A stretch of DNA of 64,000 nucleotides, from NCBI GenBank assembly GCA_020073265.1, contig JAIQFN010000010.1:1-64000 (forward strand), in the 5' to 3' direction. Position 1 is the first letter of the stretch. Each line of letters starts with the position of its first letter. Shown here piece after piece: positions 35,781 to 54,565 of the stretch. The notes beneath the pieces are model-generated. The model was not told the origin of the DNA and made no database searches. It worked only from the letters and a program-made list of their open reading frames with translations. Made by a program: the position numbers and the translations under genes. The DNA is from Terriglobia bacterium (lineage in GTDB: Bacteria > Acidobacteriota > Terriglobia > Bryobacterales > Bryobacteraceae).

Positions 35781-35971
35781 GCGAGACCAAGTTTCCAACC
35801 AATTGGGATGAACAGAAAGTGCGACGAGTACTCGCCCACTACGAGGGGCAGACCGAAGAGGAAGCCCTGGCGGAGGATGAGGCCGGCATTCAGCCCTCCG
35901 ACACGGTCATGAACATTCCTCACGAACTCGTACCCAAGGTCCGGGAACTGATAGCGAAGCGCCAGCGTTAG
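35777..35971 (+). CDS. small acidic protein, probable orphan antitoxin
   Basis: The 64-residue protein (MSETKFPTNWDEQKVRRVLA, then HYEGQTEEEALAEDEAG and NIPHELVPKVRELIAK) is acidic and helical and looks like the antitoxin or accessory half of a two-gene module, because a truncated basic-tailed frame overlaps its start by four bases. The ribosome site GGAGAAGGAAG upstream is strong. If the upstream gene is dead, this would be an antitoxin without toxin. No enzymatic motif. Confidence is good that it is a gene, modest for its role. Confidence 0.6.
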   Translation: MSETKFPTNWDEQKVRRVLAHYEGQTEEEALAEDEAGIQPSDTVMNIPHELVPKVRELIAKRQR

Positions 35972-36244
35972 AATGCCTCCGCCTCATCTGCCGGAAGTGC
36001 GTTTCTCGTCTATCCGACTTGTTTCCGAGTGCACCGTGGGTTGTTCGAAGGACAATTCAGCGGAGTTAGTCCCGTCACATCGCAGCCAATCTAGTTGTCC
36101 AGTGACTTTAGTCGGGCGATGCGGAATGCACCGGATGGGGCGAAGTTCGGCTGGCCAATGGAAATCGAAACAATACAGTCTGCGTGACAGATGTAAGGGC
36201 CGTATAATAGGACGTCCTAGAACCGAAGCATGCGGAAGTGAGAG
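35972..36244. other. intergenic, nothing recognised
   Basis: There is no conserved frame on either strand. The segment is relatively AT-rich for this window. GTATAATAGG near 36192-36201 is a possible -10 region for the following gene. Confidence 0.35.
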
Positions 36245-37249
36245 ATGCTGACCTATCAGGTTCGCCCCCGAGTGTTCAAAATCCTCGACGGCGAAGAAGC
36301 CCGGTTTCCAGCAGATGTGGAGGTCACGTTCCACTACCAGCCACTTCAACCGTTCGGAAAGGCCTCAGACGGCGGTCTCACGGCTGTTCAGGATAAGCCC
36401 GCAAGGGTGCTCTTCAACGCGAACACCGGCCAACACTTCGTCATCTCGAATGCTCCGCTAGCGCCGCTTGAGGTTGTGATGGAAGAGCCCGTACGAAGGG
36501 TCTCGCTAACGGGAAATCAACACACAATTCATCAGCAGTGCGACAGTCTCGATCATCTACGGGAGTTGGTCGAGTCGGTGTACTTTAGTATGCCGTTGCT
36601 TTTAGCCGTCGATTTTGCGGATCCACCAATTGTCGATCTCGTGGACGGCCGCATCGGCGATATCCCGTTCCGGTGGGAGCTGTCGGATTGGCAGATCGAA
36701 ATCGACATCACGACCCAGGAGCGGCAGCAGCAGCGGTTCGCCACAGCTTGGAACCACCTCGTTCTTGTGGCACCACCCGAAAGGAGGCGCCTCCTTTGTG
36801 CGCTGCATTATTTCCACGTTGCCTGCCGACTTCGGCGCGAAGCGAAGTCGCCCGGCGAATTCTTGGCCGAGGCACTCCTCAACTTGAACAAAATCCTGGA
36901 GACTCTGTATGGTCCAGACCGCGATGACGTTCGAATGGCCCTGAGACAGCTCGATTTCGGTGACGATGAGATCGAGCGAGACTTCATCCCGGTGATGCTC
37001 TTGCGCAATTCAGTTGACGTGGGGCACCCAAGTCTGGCGTTGTTTACGTTGAGGCAATTGGAGACACTGCATCGGTATGCAGATCGAGCCGAACGAACAT
37101 TCCGGACCTTCTTGCATCGATTGCTGGATGCTATTGAGCGCGGGCATGCGACGATTCAGCAGTACGAAATCGGCCCGGCCGACGCAGACGTGGGCCGAAC
37201 CATCGACACGATCGGTGCCCGTTTAGCGGAATTGGGGGACCGACCGTGA
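36245..37249 (+). CDS. protein of unknown function, 334 aa
   Basis: I do not recognise this protein. It has an N-terminal beta-rich part (MLTYQVRPRVFKILDGEEAR, then LFNANTGQHFVISNAPL), a middle section with QIEIDITTQERQQQRFATAW, and a helical second half (LLCALHYFHVACRLRRE; LLNLNKILETLYG). It has no signal peptide, no membrane helix and no clear catalytic motif. GAAGTGAGAG before the ATG is a plausible ribosome site. Composition is less GC-rich than the core genes. It lies in the toxin-antitoxin-rich part of the window and may belong to a defence or accessory function, but nothing in the sequence proves that. Confidence 0.6.
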   Translation: MLTYQVRPRVFKILDGEEARFPADVEVTFHYQPLQPFGKASDGGLTAVQDKPARVLFNANTGQHFVISNAPLAPLEVVMEEPVRRVSLTGNQHTIHQQCDSLDHLRELVESVYFSMPLLLAVDFADPPIVDLVDGRIGDIPFRWELSDWQIEIDITTQERQQQRFATAWNHLVLVAPPERRRLLCALHYFHVACRLRREAKSPGEFLAEALLNLNKILETLYGPDRDDVRMALRQLDFGDDEIERDFIPVMLLRNSVDVGHPSLALFTLRQLETLHRYADRAERTFRTFLHRLLDAIERGHATIQQYEIGPADADVGRTIDTIGARLAELGDRP

Positions 37250-37437
37250 GGGGTCGCAAGCAACACAGGATGATCTTCGTCTTGCCTAGAGCATGGGCGT
37301 CTTGCCAACCGCCGCCCGATTTCAGTCTAATCGACGGCCACTCAGAAACAGTCCACCTGGTCGTCTTGTCGTCAACCCGCGGAATGACCCGCACTACCAT
37401 CCGAACGAAAAACGTCATCCCCCGTCGCGCCCCCCCC

Positions 37438-37779
37438 TCAATATCCGATCAACGGCGCCAGCCTCGCCAACACTTCGTCCAGCGCCTCCCGCGGACACTG
37501 CCCCAGACTCTCCGCCCGCCGCGCCTTCCAATCCACGCTCTTCAGATGATCGGCAAGGATCACGCCGCTCGGGCCTTGCCCCGCCGGCACCGGCACTTCG
37601 AATGGGTACCCCTTAGCCCGATTCGTCACCGGACAAACCAGCGCCAGCCCGGATTTCGCGTTGTATATCCGCGGACTCAACACCAGCGCCGGGCGCCGGC
37701 CGGCCTGCTCGCGTCCGGCTTGCGGGTCAAACGTCAACCATACGAAATCACCGCTCGCTGGGACGTACCCGGCCCTCAC
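37438..37779 (-). CDS. mazF: MazF/PemK-type endoribonuclease toxin
   Basis: The 113-residue protein has PASGDFVWLTFDPQAGREQA, then RRPALVLSPRIYN, the N-terminal fold of MazF toxins with the conserved GDxxW/F and RPALVLS strands. CPVTNRAKGYPFEV continues the family pattern. MazF cleaves mRNA at short sequence motifs. The GTG start at 37779 overlaps the antitoxin TGA (GTGA), which fixes the start and implies coupled translation. The fold appears complete, so the toxin is probably active. Confidence 0.92.
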   Translation of the reverse strand: MRAGYVPASGDFVWLTFDPQAGREQAGRRPALVLSPRIYNAKSGLALVCPVTNRAKGYPFEVPVPAGQGPSGVILADHLKSVDWKARRAESLGQCPREALDEVLARLAPLIGY

Positions 37780-38024
37780 CAGGACTCCTTGCCCTGCGGC
37801 CTGCCCCACTCCGTCGCCGGATGACGATTCTTCGAAGTGATCCGCGACACCAGCTCCGATAGTTCGTACTTCCGCCGGGTTGAACGCAGCTTGATGCTGC
37901 CGTCGCGCTCCAGCACCAGCGCCAGCCAGTCTCCCTCATTCAGGCGGGCTTGCTTCGCGATCGACTTCGGGATCCGGACCGCCAGGCTGTTGCCCCACTT
38001 CGAAACCATGGTTTCATTTTGCAT
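37776..38024 (-). CDS. mazE: MazE/AbrB-type antitoxin
   Basis: The 82-residue protein carries the swapped-hairpin AbrB DNA-binding domain: MVSKWGNSLAVRIPKSIAKQ with LNEGDWLALVLERDGSIKL. The C-terminal tail (SELVSRITSKNRHPATEWG) should wrap the toxin. The ATG at 38024 has a TATAGT 14 bases upstream, so the leader is short and no ribosome site is visible; an in-frame ATG five codons later is an alternative start. The pair is transcribed toward the previous gene and is presumably autorepressed. Confidence 0.9.
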   Translation of the reverse strand: MQNETMVSKWGNSLAVRIPKSIAKQARLNEGDWLALVLERDGSIKLRSTRRKYELSELVSRITSKNRHPATEWGRPQGKESW

Positions 38025-38172
38025 ATGTATCTACTTTGACTATACACGCCGGATCGCCGCCAGTCACGTCGCCTGCCGAATCTTTCTTCCCTTCCCCCTC
38101 CAACCACTTCCCCGCGCCCACCCGTCGCCGCCGCCCCGCCCGATGCTATTCGATTCCTAGGAGACGACTCTA

Positions 38173-38886
38173 ATGAATCCATCCAATCCGAACCCCGGCA
38201 ACATCGACACCGAATCCGCGCCCCGCGACCGCGCCGCCATCAATCGCGAAAACGCCCAGCATTCCACCGGTCCCCGCACCGCCGATGGAAAAAAACGCGC
38301 CTCGCTCAACGCCCTCCGCCACGGCCTCACCGGCCACACCATCGTCCTGCCCTCCGAGGACCTCACCGCCTACCAGCGCCACTCCCAGGCCTTCTTCGAC
38401 GAGTACCAGCCGCAGGGCGCCACCGAAACCCAGCTCGTCCAAACCCTAGCCGACACCGCCTGGCAGCTGAACCGCGTCCCGGCGCTGGAGGCTAATCTCT
38501 TCTCGCTCGGCATCGCCGACCACTCCGCCTCCATCGACGCCGATCATCCCGAAGCTCAAACCGCCCTCGCCATGGCCGCGGCTTTCTTAGAACACGCCCG
38601 CGCCTTCAACATCCTCAGCGCGCACTCCCACCGCCTCTCCCGCATCTTCGAAAAGGCACTGAAAACTCTTCGCGAGCTCCAGGCCGACCGTCGCCACAAC
38701 GAAAAGCGCGACCTCGATCGCGCCGCCAACCTGGCCGAAATGAACCAGCTCGAAAACCAGCCCTACGACCCCGCAAAGGATGGCTTCGTTTTCTCAAATG
38801 ACCAAATCGAGACCTTCATCCAGCGCCGCGACCGCAACCTCCGCGCCCGCGAAGCCTCCCACTACCTCTTCGCCGCCCGCCAATGA
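38173..38886 (+). CDS. acidobacterial multi-copy-type protein (STGPRT/NALRHGLTG family), function unknown
   Basis: The 237-residue hydrophilic, helical protein has INRENAQHSTGPRTADGKKR followed by NALRHGLTGHTIVLPSEDL at residues 22-63. The combination STGPRT-GK-xS-NALRHGLTG is one I recall in many acidobacterial proteins, often in several copies per genome, all of unknown function. The C-terminal half is charged coiled-coil-like sequence. There is no signal peptide. GGAGACGAC before the ATG is a fair ribosome site. A REP pair overlaps the last base of its stop codon. The abundance of relatives may mean a mobile or rearrangement-associated gene, but no nuclease motif is visible. Confidence 0.7.
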   Translation: MNPSNPNPGNIDTESAPRDRAAINRENAQHSTGPRTADGKKRASLNALRHGLTGHTIVLPSEDLTAYQRHSQAFFDEYQPQGATETQLVQTLADTAWQLNRVPALEANLFSLGIADHSASIDADHPEAQTALAMAAAFLEHARAFNILSAHSHRLSRIFEKALKTLRELQADRRHNEKRDLDRAANLAEMNQLENQPYDPAKDGFVFSNDQIETFIQRRDRNLRAREASHYLFAARQ

Positions 38887-38980
38887 CTCGGGGACAGACG
38901 AATCTGTCCCAAGCGGCAATATTTTCCTTGGAGCGATGCCAGGTCTTCGCGCGTGGACAGATCCGTCTGTCCCCGAGTTT
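38886..38980. repeat. BIME 5: inverted pair of REP hairpins
   Basis: The left arm ACTCGGGGACAGACGAATC starts on the final base of the upstream TGA; the right arm is TGGACAGATCCGTCTGTCC and then CCGAGTTT (38954-38980). The spacer, read in reverse, shares GCGCGAAGACC and the CGCTTGGGACAGATTCGTC junction with BIME 2. Confidence 0.85.
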
Positions 38981-39091
38981 CTGCGCACGCTTCAGCGTGC
39001 CGCGTTCGCACTCATGCGAACGCCAGACTCCTTCAACCAAATTGAAATGCCTCGCCCCTCCCCGCCGTCCAACTAACGTGGAGGTTCTGTC

Positions 39092-39586
39092 TTGAGATTG
39101 ACCATGGCATTATCTATAGCGTGTCTAATGACTTACGGAGCAACAGTTCATGCGAAAGACGAGGCCGGCTTCAGCGGAAAATGGGTCCTGGACAAGCGCA
39201 GCCCCCGGCCCGGCGATGCCCCCAACAACCTCGAAACCAGGATCAAGCAGGATGGATCCGGCATCACCCTCGAATCCACTTTCCAGGAGCCGAAGAGCGG
39301 CGTGGTTCCGCTGCTCTATCTCGGGCTGATGACCACCAAATTGCGCCTGGCCACCGATGGCCAGGAGCAGCAGAATCAGATTGGGCCTTTTCAATTGGCG
39401 TGCAAGACAACCGTGGACGGCAATCAGATGCACACCGATTGGACCGCCACCGTAAAAGGCAATCAGGTGCAGGGCCACTGGACGCACCGGCTGTCGGAAG
39501 ATGGCAAGCACATGACCTGGGAAATCGAGGAGACTTCGACGCAAGGACAGCGCGCCGAAGCACGGCTGTTCTTCGTCCGGAAATGA
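39092..39586 (+). CDS. small secreted protein, lipocalin-like size, unknown function
   Basis: The 164-residue protein has a signal peptide (MALSIACLMTYGATVHA) and then FSGKWVLDKRSPRPGDAPNN. The GxWxLD start followed by alternating strands ending TWEIEETS is the pattern of short acidobacterial beta-barrel-like periplasmic proteins. No active-site residues are obvious. The TTG at 39092 is seven bases after GGAGG, better placed than the ATG at 39104. The following SDR operon starts 27 bases downstream, so it may be read through. Confidence 0.6.
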   Translation: MRLTMALSIACLMTYGATVHAKDEAGFSGKWVLDKRSPRPGDAPNNLETRIKQDGSGITLESTFQEPKSGVVPLLYLGLMTTKLRLATDGQEQQNQIGPFQLACKTTVDGNQMHTDWTATVKGNQVQGHWTHRLSEDGKHMTWEIEETSTQGQRAEARLFFVRK

Positions 39587-39613
39587 GCGGACGCGTGCGC
39601 TACCATCTTGTAG

Positions 39614-40375
39614 ATGAAACTACAGGATCGAGTAGCGATAGTTACCGGAGGTGGGACAGGAATCGGACGCGGGATCTCGGAGGCGTTCGCGCGCGAAGGC
39701 GCGAAGGTAGCGGTCAACTATAGCCGGTCGCGCGAGGCGTCTGAGGAAACGGTGGCCGCGATTCGGTCGGCGGGCGGGACCGCCATCGCGATTGCGGCCG
39801 ATGTTTCCCAAGACGCCTCGGCGCGCGGAATGATGGAGCGAGTGAGCCAGGAATTCGGGCGGCTCGACATTCTGGTCAACAACGCCGGCTGGAGCACGCG
39901 CATCCCGCACGACCGGCTGGAAGAACTGACCGATGAGGTTTGGGATCGGACCCTCAACACCAATCTGCGCGGCGCGTTCTATTGCATGCGGGCAGCGGCT
40001 CCTTACCTGAAGAAACAGCCCGGGTCGTCGATCATCAACGTGGCCTCCATTGCAGGCCTGACCGGACAAGGCAGCTCCATCGCCTACGCTGCGTCCAAGG
40101 GCGGACTGCTCACTATGACGAAGTCGTTTGCGCGTGTGCTCGCGCCCGCAGTTCGAGTGAACGCCATCGCGCCGGGCTTCGTCCGCACGCGCTTTGCCGG
40201 CTGGCCCGCGTCGGCGTTCGATCAAGGCGAGGCGATCACGCCGATGAAGAAGCTGCCCACGCCGGAGGACCTGGGCGCATTGGCGGTTTACCTGGCGAGC
40301 GACGGCGCCATGTCGATCACGGGCCAGACCTTTGAAATGGATGGCGGGCTGGCGGCGCTCGGTCCCCCACGGTGA
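39614..40375 (+). CDS. short-chain dehydrogenase/reductase (FabG-like)
   Basis: The 253-residue classical SDR has cofactor motif TGGGTGIG (residues 11-18), NNAG after LVN, catalytic Ser145 and Tyr158-x3-Lys162 (YAASK), and a C-terminal ITGQTFEMDGG typical of 3-oxoacyl-ACP reductase-like enzymes. The NYSR after the second strand suggests NADP preference. The specific substrate is unknown; because it is coupled by an ATGA overlap to a cyclase-family hydrolase, a role in degrading or modifying a small aromatic or carbonyl metabolite is more likely than fatty-acid synthesis (inference). Confidence 0.88.
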   Translation: MKLQDRVAIVTGGGTGIGRGISEAFAREGAKVAVNYSRSREASEETVAAIRSAGGTAIAIAADVSQDASARGMMERVSQEFGRLDILVNNAGWSTRIPHDRLEELTDEVWDRTLNTNLRGAFYCMRAAAPYLKKQPGSSIINVASIAGLTGQGSSIAYAASKGGLLTMTKSFARVLAPAVRVNAIAPGFVRTRFAGWPASAFDQGEAITPMKKLPTPEDLGALAVYLASDGAMSITGQTFEMDGGLAALGPPR

Positions 40376-41181
40376 TGAGATCCGCGGACCCTGCCGGCAT
40401 TCGCCTCGGCGCAGTGCGCCTGCTCGATCTGAGCGTGGCGCTCGAGCACGACGCGCCGGGCGAGATGACGCCGCCTAAGATCGAATACCTCACGCATGCG
40501 GAGAGTGCCCGAACCGTGGCGCAGGCGTTCGGATGCCGGCCCGATGACCTGTTGTACTCGAACGGGCAGGGCTGGGCCGTGGAGAATCTGACGGCCAGCA
40601 GCCACACCGGCACGCATGTCGACGCTCCCTACCATTACGGCGCGATTTCCGACGGAAAGCCAGCGCGGCGCATCGACGAGGTGCCGCTGGAGTGGTGCTT
40701 CGGGCCTGGCGTCGTGATCGACGTGCGTCACAAACCGGCCGGCAGCCTCATCACCGTTGAAGATCTGCGCGGGATGCTCCAGCGCATCGAGTATGAGCTC
40801 CAGCCGGGCGACATCGTGCTGATTCACACCGGTGCGGCCAAGCGCTGGGGGACCAGGCAGTATCTGGAACAGCCGGGCCTGGGCCGCGAAAGCACGCTGT
40901 GGCTGGTGGAGCAAGGCATCCACGTGATCGGGATCGACGCCTGGACTCTGGATCGCCCGTTCGCCGACATGGCTGCCGACTTCGCCAGGACCGGAGACGG
41001 CCGCGTGCTGTGGCCTGCCCACTTCGCCGGGTTGACGCGCGAGTACTGCCAGATCGAGAAGCTCGCGAATCTGGACCTGATCCCGGAGCCGACCGGGTTC
41101 TATGTCTCGTGCCTGCCGGTCAAGATCAAGGGCGCGAGCGCGGGGTGGTGCCGCGCGGTGGCGCTGTTGCCGCGAGAATGA
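40372..41181 (+). CDS. cyclase-family metallohydrolase (kynurenine-formamidase-like)
   Basis: The 269-residue protein has the family's metal motif HTGTHVDAPYHY with His78, His82 and Asp84, and the IVLIHTG core. PF04199 enzymes hydrolyse N-formylkynurenine, isatin or polyketide-type substrates with Mn2+ or Zn2+. The sequence LLYSNGQGWAVENLTASSHT and the conserved IDAWTLDRPF are intact. It starts in an ATGA overlap with the SDR gene and ends in another ATGA with the nucleotidyltransferase-like gene, so all three are translated as a unit. No other kynurenine-pathway gene is present here. Confidence 0.87.
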   Translation: MMRSADPAGIRLGAVRLLDLSVALEHDAPGEMTPPKIEYLTHAESARTVAQAFGCRPDDLLYSNGQGWAVENLTASSHTGTHVDAPYHYGAISDGKPARRIDEVPLEWCFGPGVVIDVRHKPAGSLITVEDLRGMLQRIEYELQPGDIVLIHTGAAKRWGTRQYLEQPGLGRESTLWLVEQGIHVIGIDAWTLDRPFADMAADFARTGDGRVLWPAHFAGLTREYCQIEKLANLDLIPEPTGFYVSCLPVKIKGASAGWCRAVALLPRE

Positions 41182-41867
41182 GGTTCGAGACATTCCTGTC
41201 GCCTGAGGATGCGGCACGAGCTTCGCGCGGCCTCGAGAAGCTTCGGAGTTGCGGACTCCGCGACTTTGCATTGACCGGCAGCCTCGCGATGGAGCTTCAG
41301 CTCGTCGCCCCTCGCTCGCGGAGGCTCAATGATATCGACATCGTGGTCTCCTCGTTCGACTCCCTTCCGTCGAGTCTGGCCGGCGCTTTCCTTTTCCGCC
41401 ACATTCATCCCGGAGCCATTGAGGGCAAGACCCTCATGCAACTGATCGATGCGGAACTGGCCATCCGGATCGACGTGTTCCGGGAATGCGGCGCAACGCT
41501 CCAGCGCAGCAAGGCTGCGCTCGTCTCACTGCAGGACTTGGCCGCGCGAGCCGCCCGCGTCGTGTTGGACCTGGAGGCCGGCTTGCCGGTGCCTCGCAAG
41601 CATGCCGACGATTTCCTGCGGTTGGAGCCGACCGTGAACTCTGATCTCGCCGAGATCGCCTGGCGCGACCACCGCAAGAACCGCAGTCCCGCGACTTTCC
41701 GGGAAGCCGCTCGCCGAATTCATGAATTGATCCAGTCACGCCACCAATTGCTGATCACGCCCGAATACTCTCAGGATGTGAATGCCGTTTGCGAGCAATG
41801 CGACGATACGGTCTCGTTCCGCCGCGCACCTGCCGCCACCATCCGGGCGATCCTCGGCTATTGCTGA
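41178..41867 (+). CDS. nucleotidyltransferase-fold protein
   Basis: The 229-residue protein has FALTGSLAMELQLV, then RRLNDIDIVV. The GS near the start of a helix and the D-x-D 20 residues later match the minimal nucleotidyltransferase (Pol-beta-like) signature, similar to AbiEii-type or small-molecule-resistance nucleotidyltransferase proteins. The middle has LIDAELAIRIDVFRECG, offering the third carboxylate (Asp in IRIDVF). The C-terminal half is helical. The ATG overlaps the cyclase stop. The partner and substrate are unknown; no AbiEi-like antitoxin is adjacent, so a toxin role is not supported. Confidence 0.7.
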   Translation: MRFETFLSPEDAARASRGLEKLRSCGLRDFALTGSLAMELQLVAPRSRRLNDIDIVVSSFDSLPSSLAGAFLFRHIHPGAIEGKTLMQLIDAELAIRIDVFRECGATLQRSKAALVSLQDLAARAARVVLDLEAGLPVPRKHADDFLRLEPTVNSDLAEIAWRDHRKNRSPATFREAARRIHELIQSRHQLLITPEYSQDVNAVCEQCDDTVSFRRAPAATIRAILGYC

Positions 41868-41892
41868 CCGGCTTGCGATAGCATGGAGGTCA

Positions 41893-44274
<2,382 letters not shown>

Positions 44275-44292
<18 letters not shown>

Positions 44293-44721
44293 GCTGCCTG
44301 GCTCGCTCAGAAACGGGTTGACGATTGTGACCGTGCCTAACAGCCGACCCGCCTGAAAGTCCTCGCTCAGAAGCCAGCGGCATCGGGCACGCTCAGCCGC
44401 AGCCACGATCAGCGCATCCCAGAATGATATGTGGGTTTGGTCCATCCAAAACCAGGCTCGGTCGAATAACCCGAGCGTGACATCGGGCGGCCGCCACTCC
44501 GACCAGGCACGCACTGCACTCCGCGCCTGATCTGGAGGCACGCCGAGCTTCAGGACCGCGTTGTAGTAGAACTCTTGCAGAACTTGCCAGCTTACGTGAG
44601 CGGCTGCGTTCTGCCACAACCAATCCATCCACAATCGCGCGCGTTTTCGTTTGGCCTCGTTGCTTATGTCGTAGGTGTACAGCAGCACATTCGTATCGAC
44701 AAAGAACCTATCGCCGCTCAT
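44275..44721 (-). CDS. vapC: PIN-domain toxin (VapC-like)
   Basis: The 148-residue PIN domain has Asp9 (FFVDTN), Glu50 (VLQEFYYN), Asp102 (SFWDALIV) and acidic Glu120-Asp121 (LLSEDF) in the expected positions. ISFWDALIVAAAERARCRWL is the usual VapC core. It belongs to a different subgroup from the FitB-like toxin at 30465 (longer, W-rich middle). The gene overlaps its antitoxin by 14 bases. The 3' end overlaps the convergent peptidase gene. Confidence 0.9.
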
Positions 44722-44932
44722 GTGCTTCTTCGCGGGTAGCTCGCTTGGAGGCGTCGAGTTTTATGTCCAACTTCTTCCACTGCCGGTACGCTTGCCAGTA
44801 GCTGTCGGAGGCTCGCATCTCGCGCTCGAGAAGCCGGCTGACGAACTTCGAGACCGAAGTATCTTCGTCCGCAGCCTTTCTGCGGGCCCAGCGGGCCACC
44901 TCTTCGTCGAGGCTAATCGTGACGTTCTTCAC
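44708..44932 (-). CDS. ribbon-helix-helix-type antitoxin of the second VapBC-like pair
   Basis: The 74-residue protein reads VKNVTISLDEEVARWARRKA, a ribbon-helix-helix N-terminus (strand KNVTISLDEE, helix VARWARRKAADED), then SVSKFVSRLLEREM and a charged tail that should bind the toxin. The GTG at 44932 is chosen because the ribbon starts there and because a palindromic operator lies 14-26 bases upstream; a GTG at 44962 is in frame but lies before the operator. Confidence 0.85.
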   Translation of the reverse strand: MKNVTISLDEEVARWARRKAADEDTSVSKFVSRLLEREMRASDSYWQAYRQWKKLDIKLDASKRATREEAHERR

Positions 44933-44945
44933 AGGAACAGTGTAA

Positions 44946-44958
44946 CACGAATATCGTG
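44946..44958 (-). promoter_or_regulatory. palindromic operator of the second VapBC-like pair
   Basis: CACGA-ATA-TCGTG, embedded in the looser inverted repeat GTAACACGAATATCGTGACA. It sits just upstream of the antitoxin start, where ribbon-helix-helix autorepressors bind. Confidence 0.55.
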
Positions 44959-45004
44959 ACACTGAACAGAAAGGACTTAATAGACTGGTTGCGAACTCTG
45001 CAAT

Positions 45005-45883
45005 TTACTTCGCGGGAGCCGGGGGACTTGAGAACTGCAGGGTTACGGGCCCGTTGTCGTCGACGATCTCATAGTCCGGCGGAACCTGAAACAGCGTCGG
45101 ATCGGGTTCGGCGCGGCTGAGATTCTCGGTCTTCATGCTGGAGTCGCCGGAACGCGGATCGTGGCTGGTGGAGAGCAGCAGGATTCGAAGCTCGGGGGAA
45201 TTCCACATTTCCTGCGTCACGACCACCGGACGGTCGTTGCCGATGCTGCCTTCGGCATAGGTCATCGTGGTGCGGCGGCCTTCAGCGAGGCTCCCCTCGA
45301 TGATTTTCGTGCCCAGGGATTCGCTGGAGATCTCGGGGCGAGGGAACTGGGGCGAACCGGCGATTCCCGCCGGGGCCGGGACGATCATCGCGACCGTGCC
45401 TGCTTGCGCGGTCTGCGACGCGATCACGCGGGCGGCGCCGGGACTGGGTGTACCCGCGCCTGCCGGCACAGCGGCAAAGGCGCTGCGGTGAGCCTCTCGC
45501 TTAGTCGCGTCGAGAATGTAGCGATAACCGGCAACCGGATCGAAGATCTCAACCATCACCGGAGCCTCGGCGGCGACGCCAGCCGGGCCGATCATGAGAG
45601 GCCGCTCGGTGCGGGTGCGCCCGGCCGAGTCGCGATACATTTTCACCACCATACGGCGGTCAGAAATGTTGGTGCCGTCGCTCAAGGTTTGCGTGTGCTC
45701 GGAAACCTGTTCGCAGGAATATGGCAGTCCGGCAACCACCGCTTGCCGGGCCACGGGCCCGAAGGTCGCCGTGGCGTTGAACACGCCGCTGCGCACGCTG
45801 CCGGCGCCGGCGCCTCCGCCCGCCACCGTTTGCGCAAGTGCGAACACCGGAAGAACCAGCGCGAGAAGGATGGAATACCGCAT
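45005..45883 (-). CDS. secreted protein of unknown function, acidobacterial type
   Basis: The 292-residue protein has a signal peptide (MRYSILLALVLPVFALAQ), a glycine-rich linker, then PYSCEQVSEHTQTLSDGTNI and VVKMYRDSAGRTRTERPL. The SD-RR-V--Y-RDS-GRTR-E pattern occurs in a family of short acidobacterial exported proteins of unknown role. Near the C-terminus, WNSPELRILLLSTSHDPRSG and LFQVPPDYEIVDD repeat the family end. The ATG at 45883 starts the signal peptide; longer frames run through the rpoC terminator. No catalytic motif is visible. Confidence 0.7.
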   Translation of the reverse strand: MRYSILLALVLPVFALAQTVAGGGAGAGSVRSGVFNATATFGPVARQAVVAGLPYSCEQVSEHTQTLSDGTNISDRRMVVKMYRDSAGRTRTERPLMIGPAGVAAEAPVMVEIFDPVAGYRYILDATKREAHRSAFAAVPAGAGTPSPGAARVIASQTAQAGTVAMIVPAPAGIAGSPQFPRPEISSESLGTKIIEGSLAEGRRTTMTYAEGSIGNDRPVVVTQEMWNSPELRILLLSTSHDPRSGDSSMKTENLSRAEPDPTLFQVPPDYEIVDDNGPVTLQFSSPPAPAK

Positions 45884-45920
45884 GGCACACTCCGGGCTCA
45901 GGGTAACACGGCCCTGCAGC

Positions 45921-45951
45921 AAAAAACGGCAGGCCCGATCAGGACCTGCCG
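45921..45951 (-). terminator. intrinsic terminator of the rpl-rpoBC operon
   Basis: On the minus strand a hairpin CGGCAGGTCC / GGCCTGCCG (one mismatch) is followed by TTTTTT, 24 bases after the rpoC stop. Confidence 0.75.
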
Positions 45952-45975
45952 TCGTTGGTGAGAGGGTGCCGCTAG

Positions 45976-50196
<4,221 letters not shown>

Positions 50197-50266
50197 TTTT
50201 TCTCCTATATAAAGGCTCAAATCCCGAGGCCAGGAGCGCGGATTTCCTGGCTTCGGGCTTCCTCAT

Positions 50267-54565
<4,299 letters not shown>

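Noticed and set aside
41178-41867. The nucleotidyltransferase-fold gene as an AbiEii-type toxin.
   Set aside because: No AbiEi-like antitoxin is adjacent, and the gene is coupled to an SDR and a cyclase instead.
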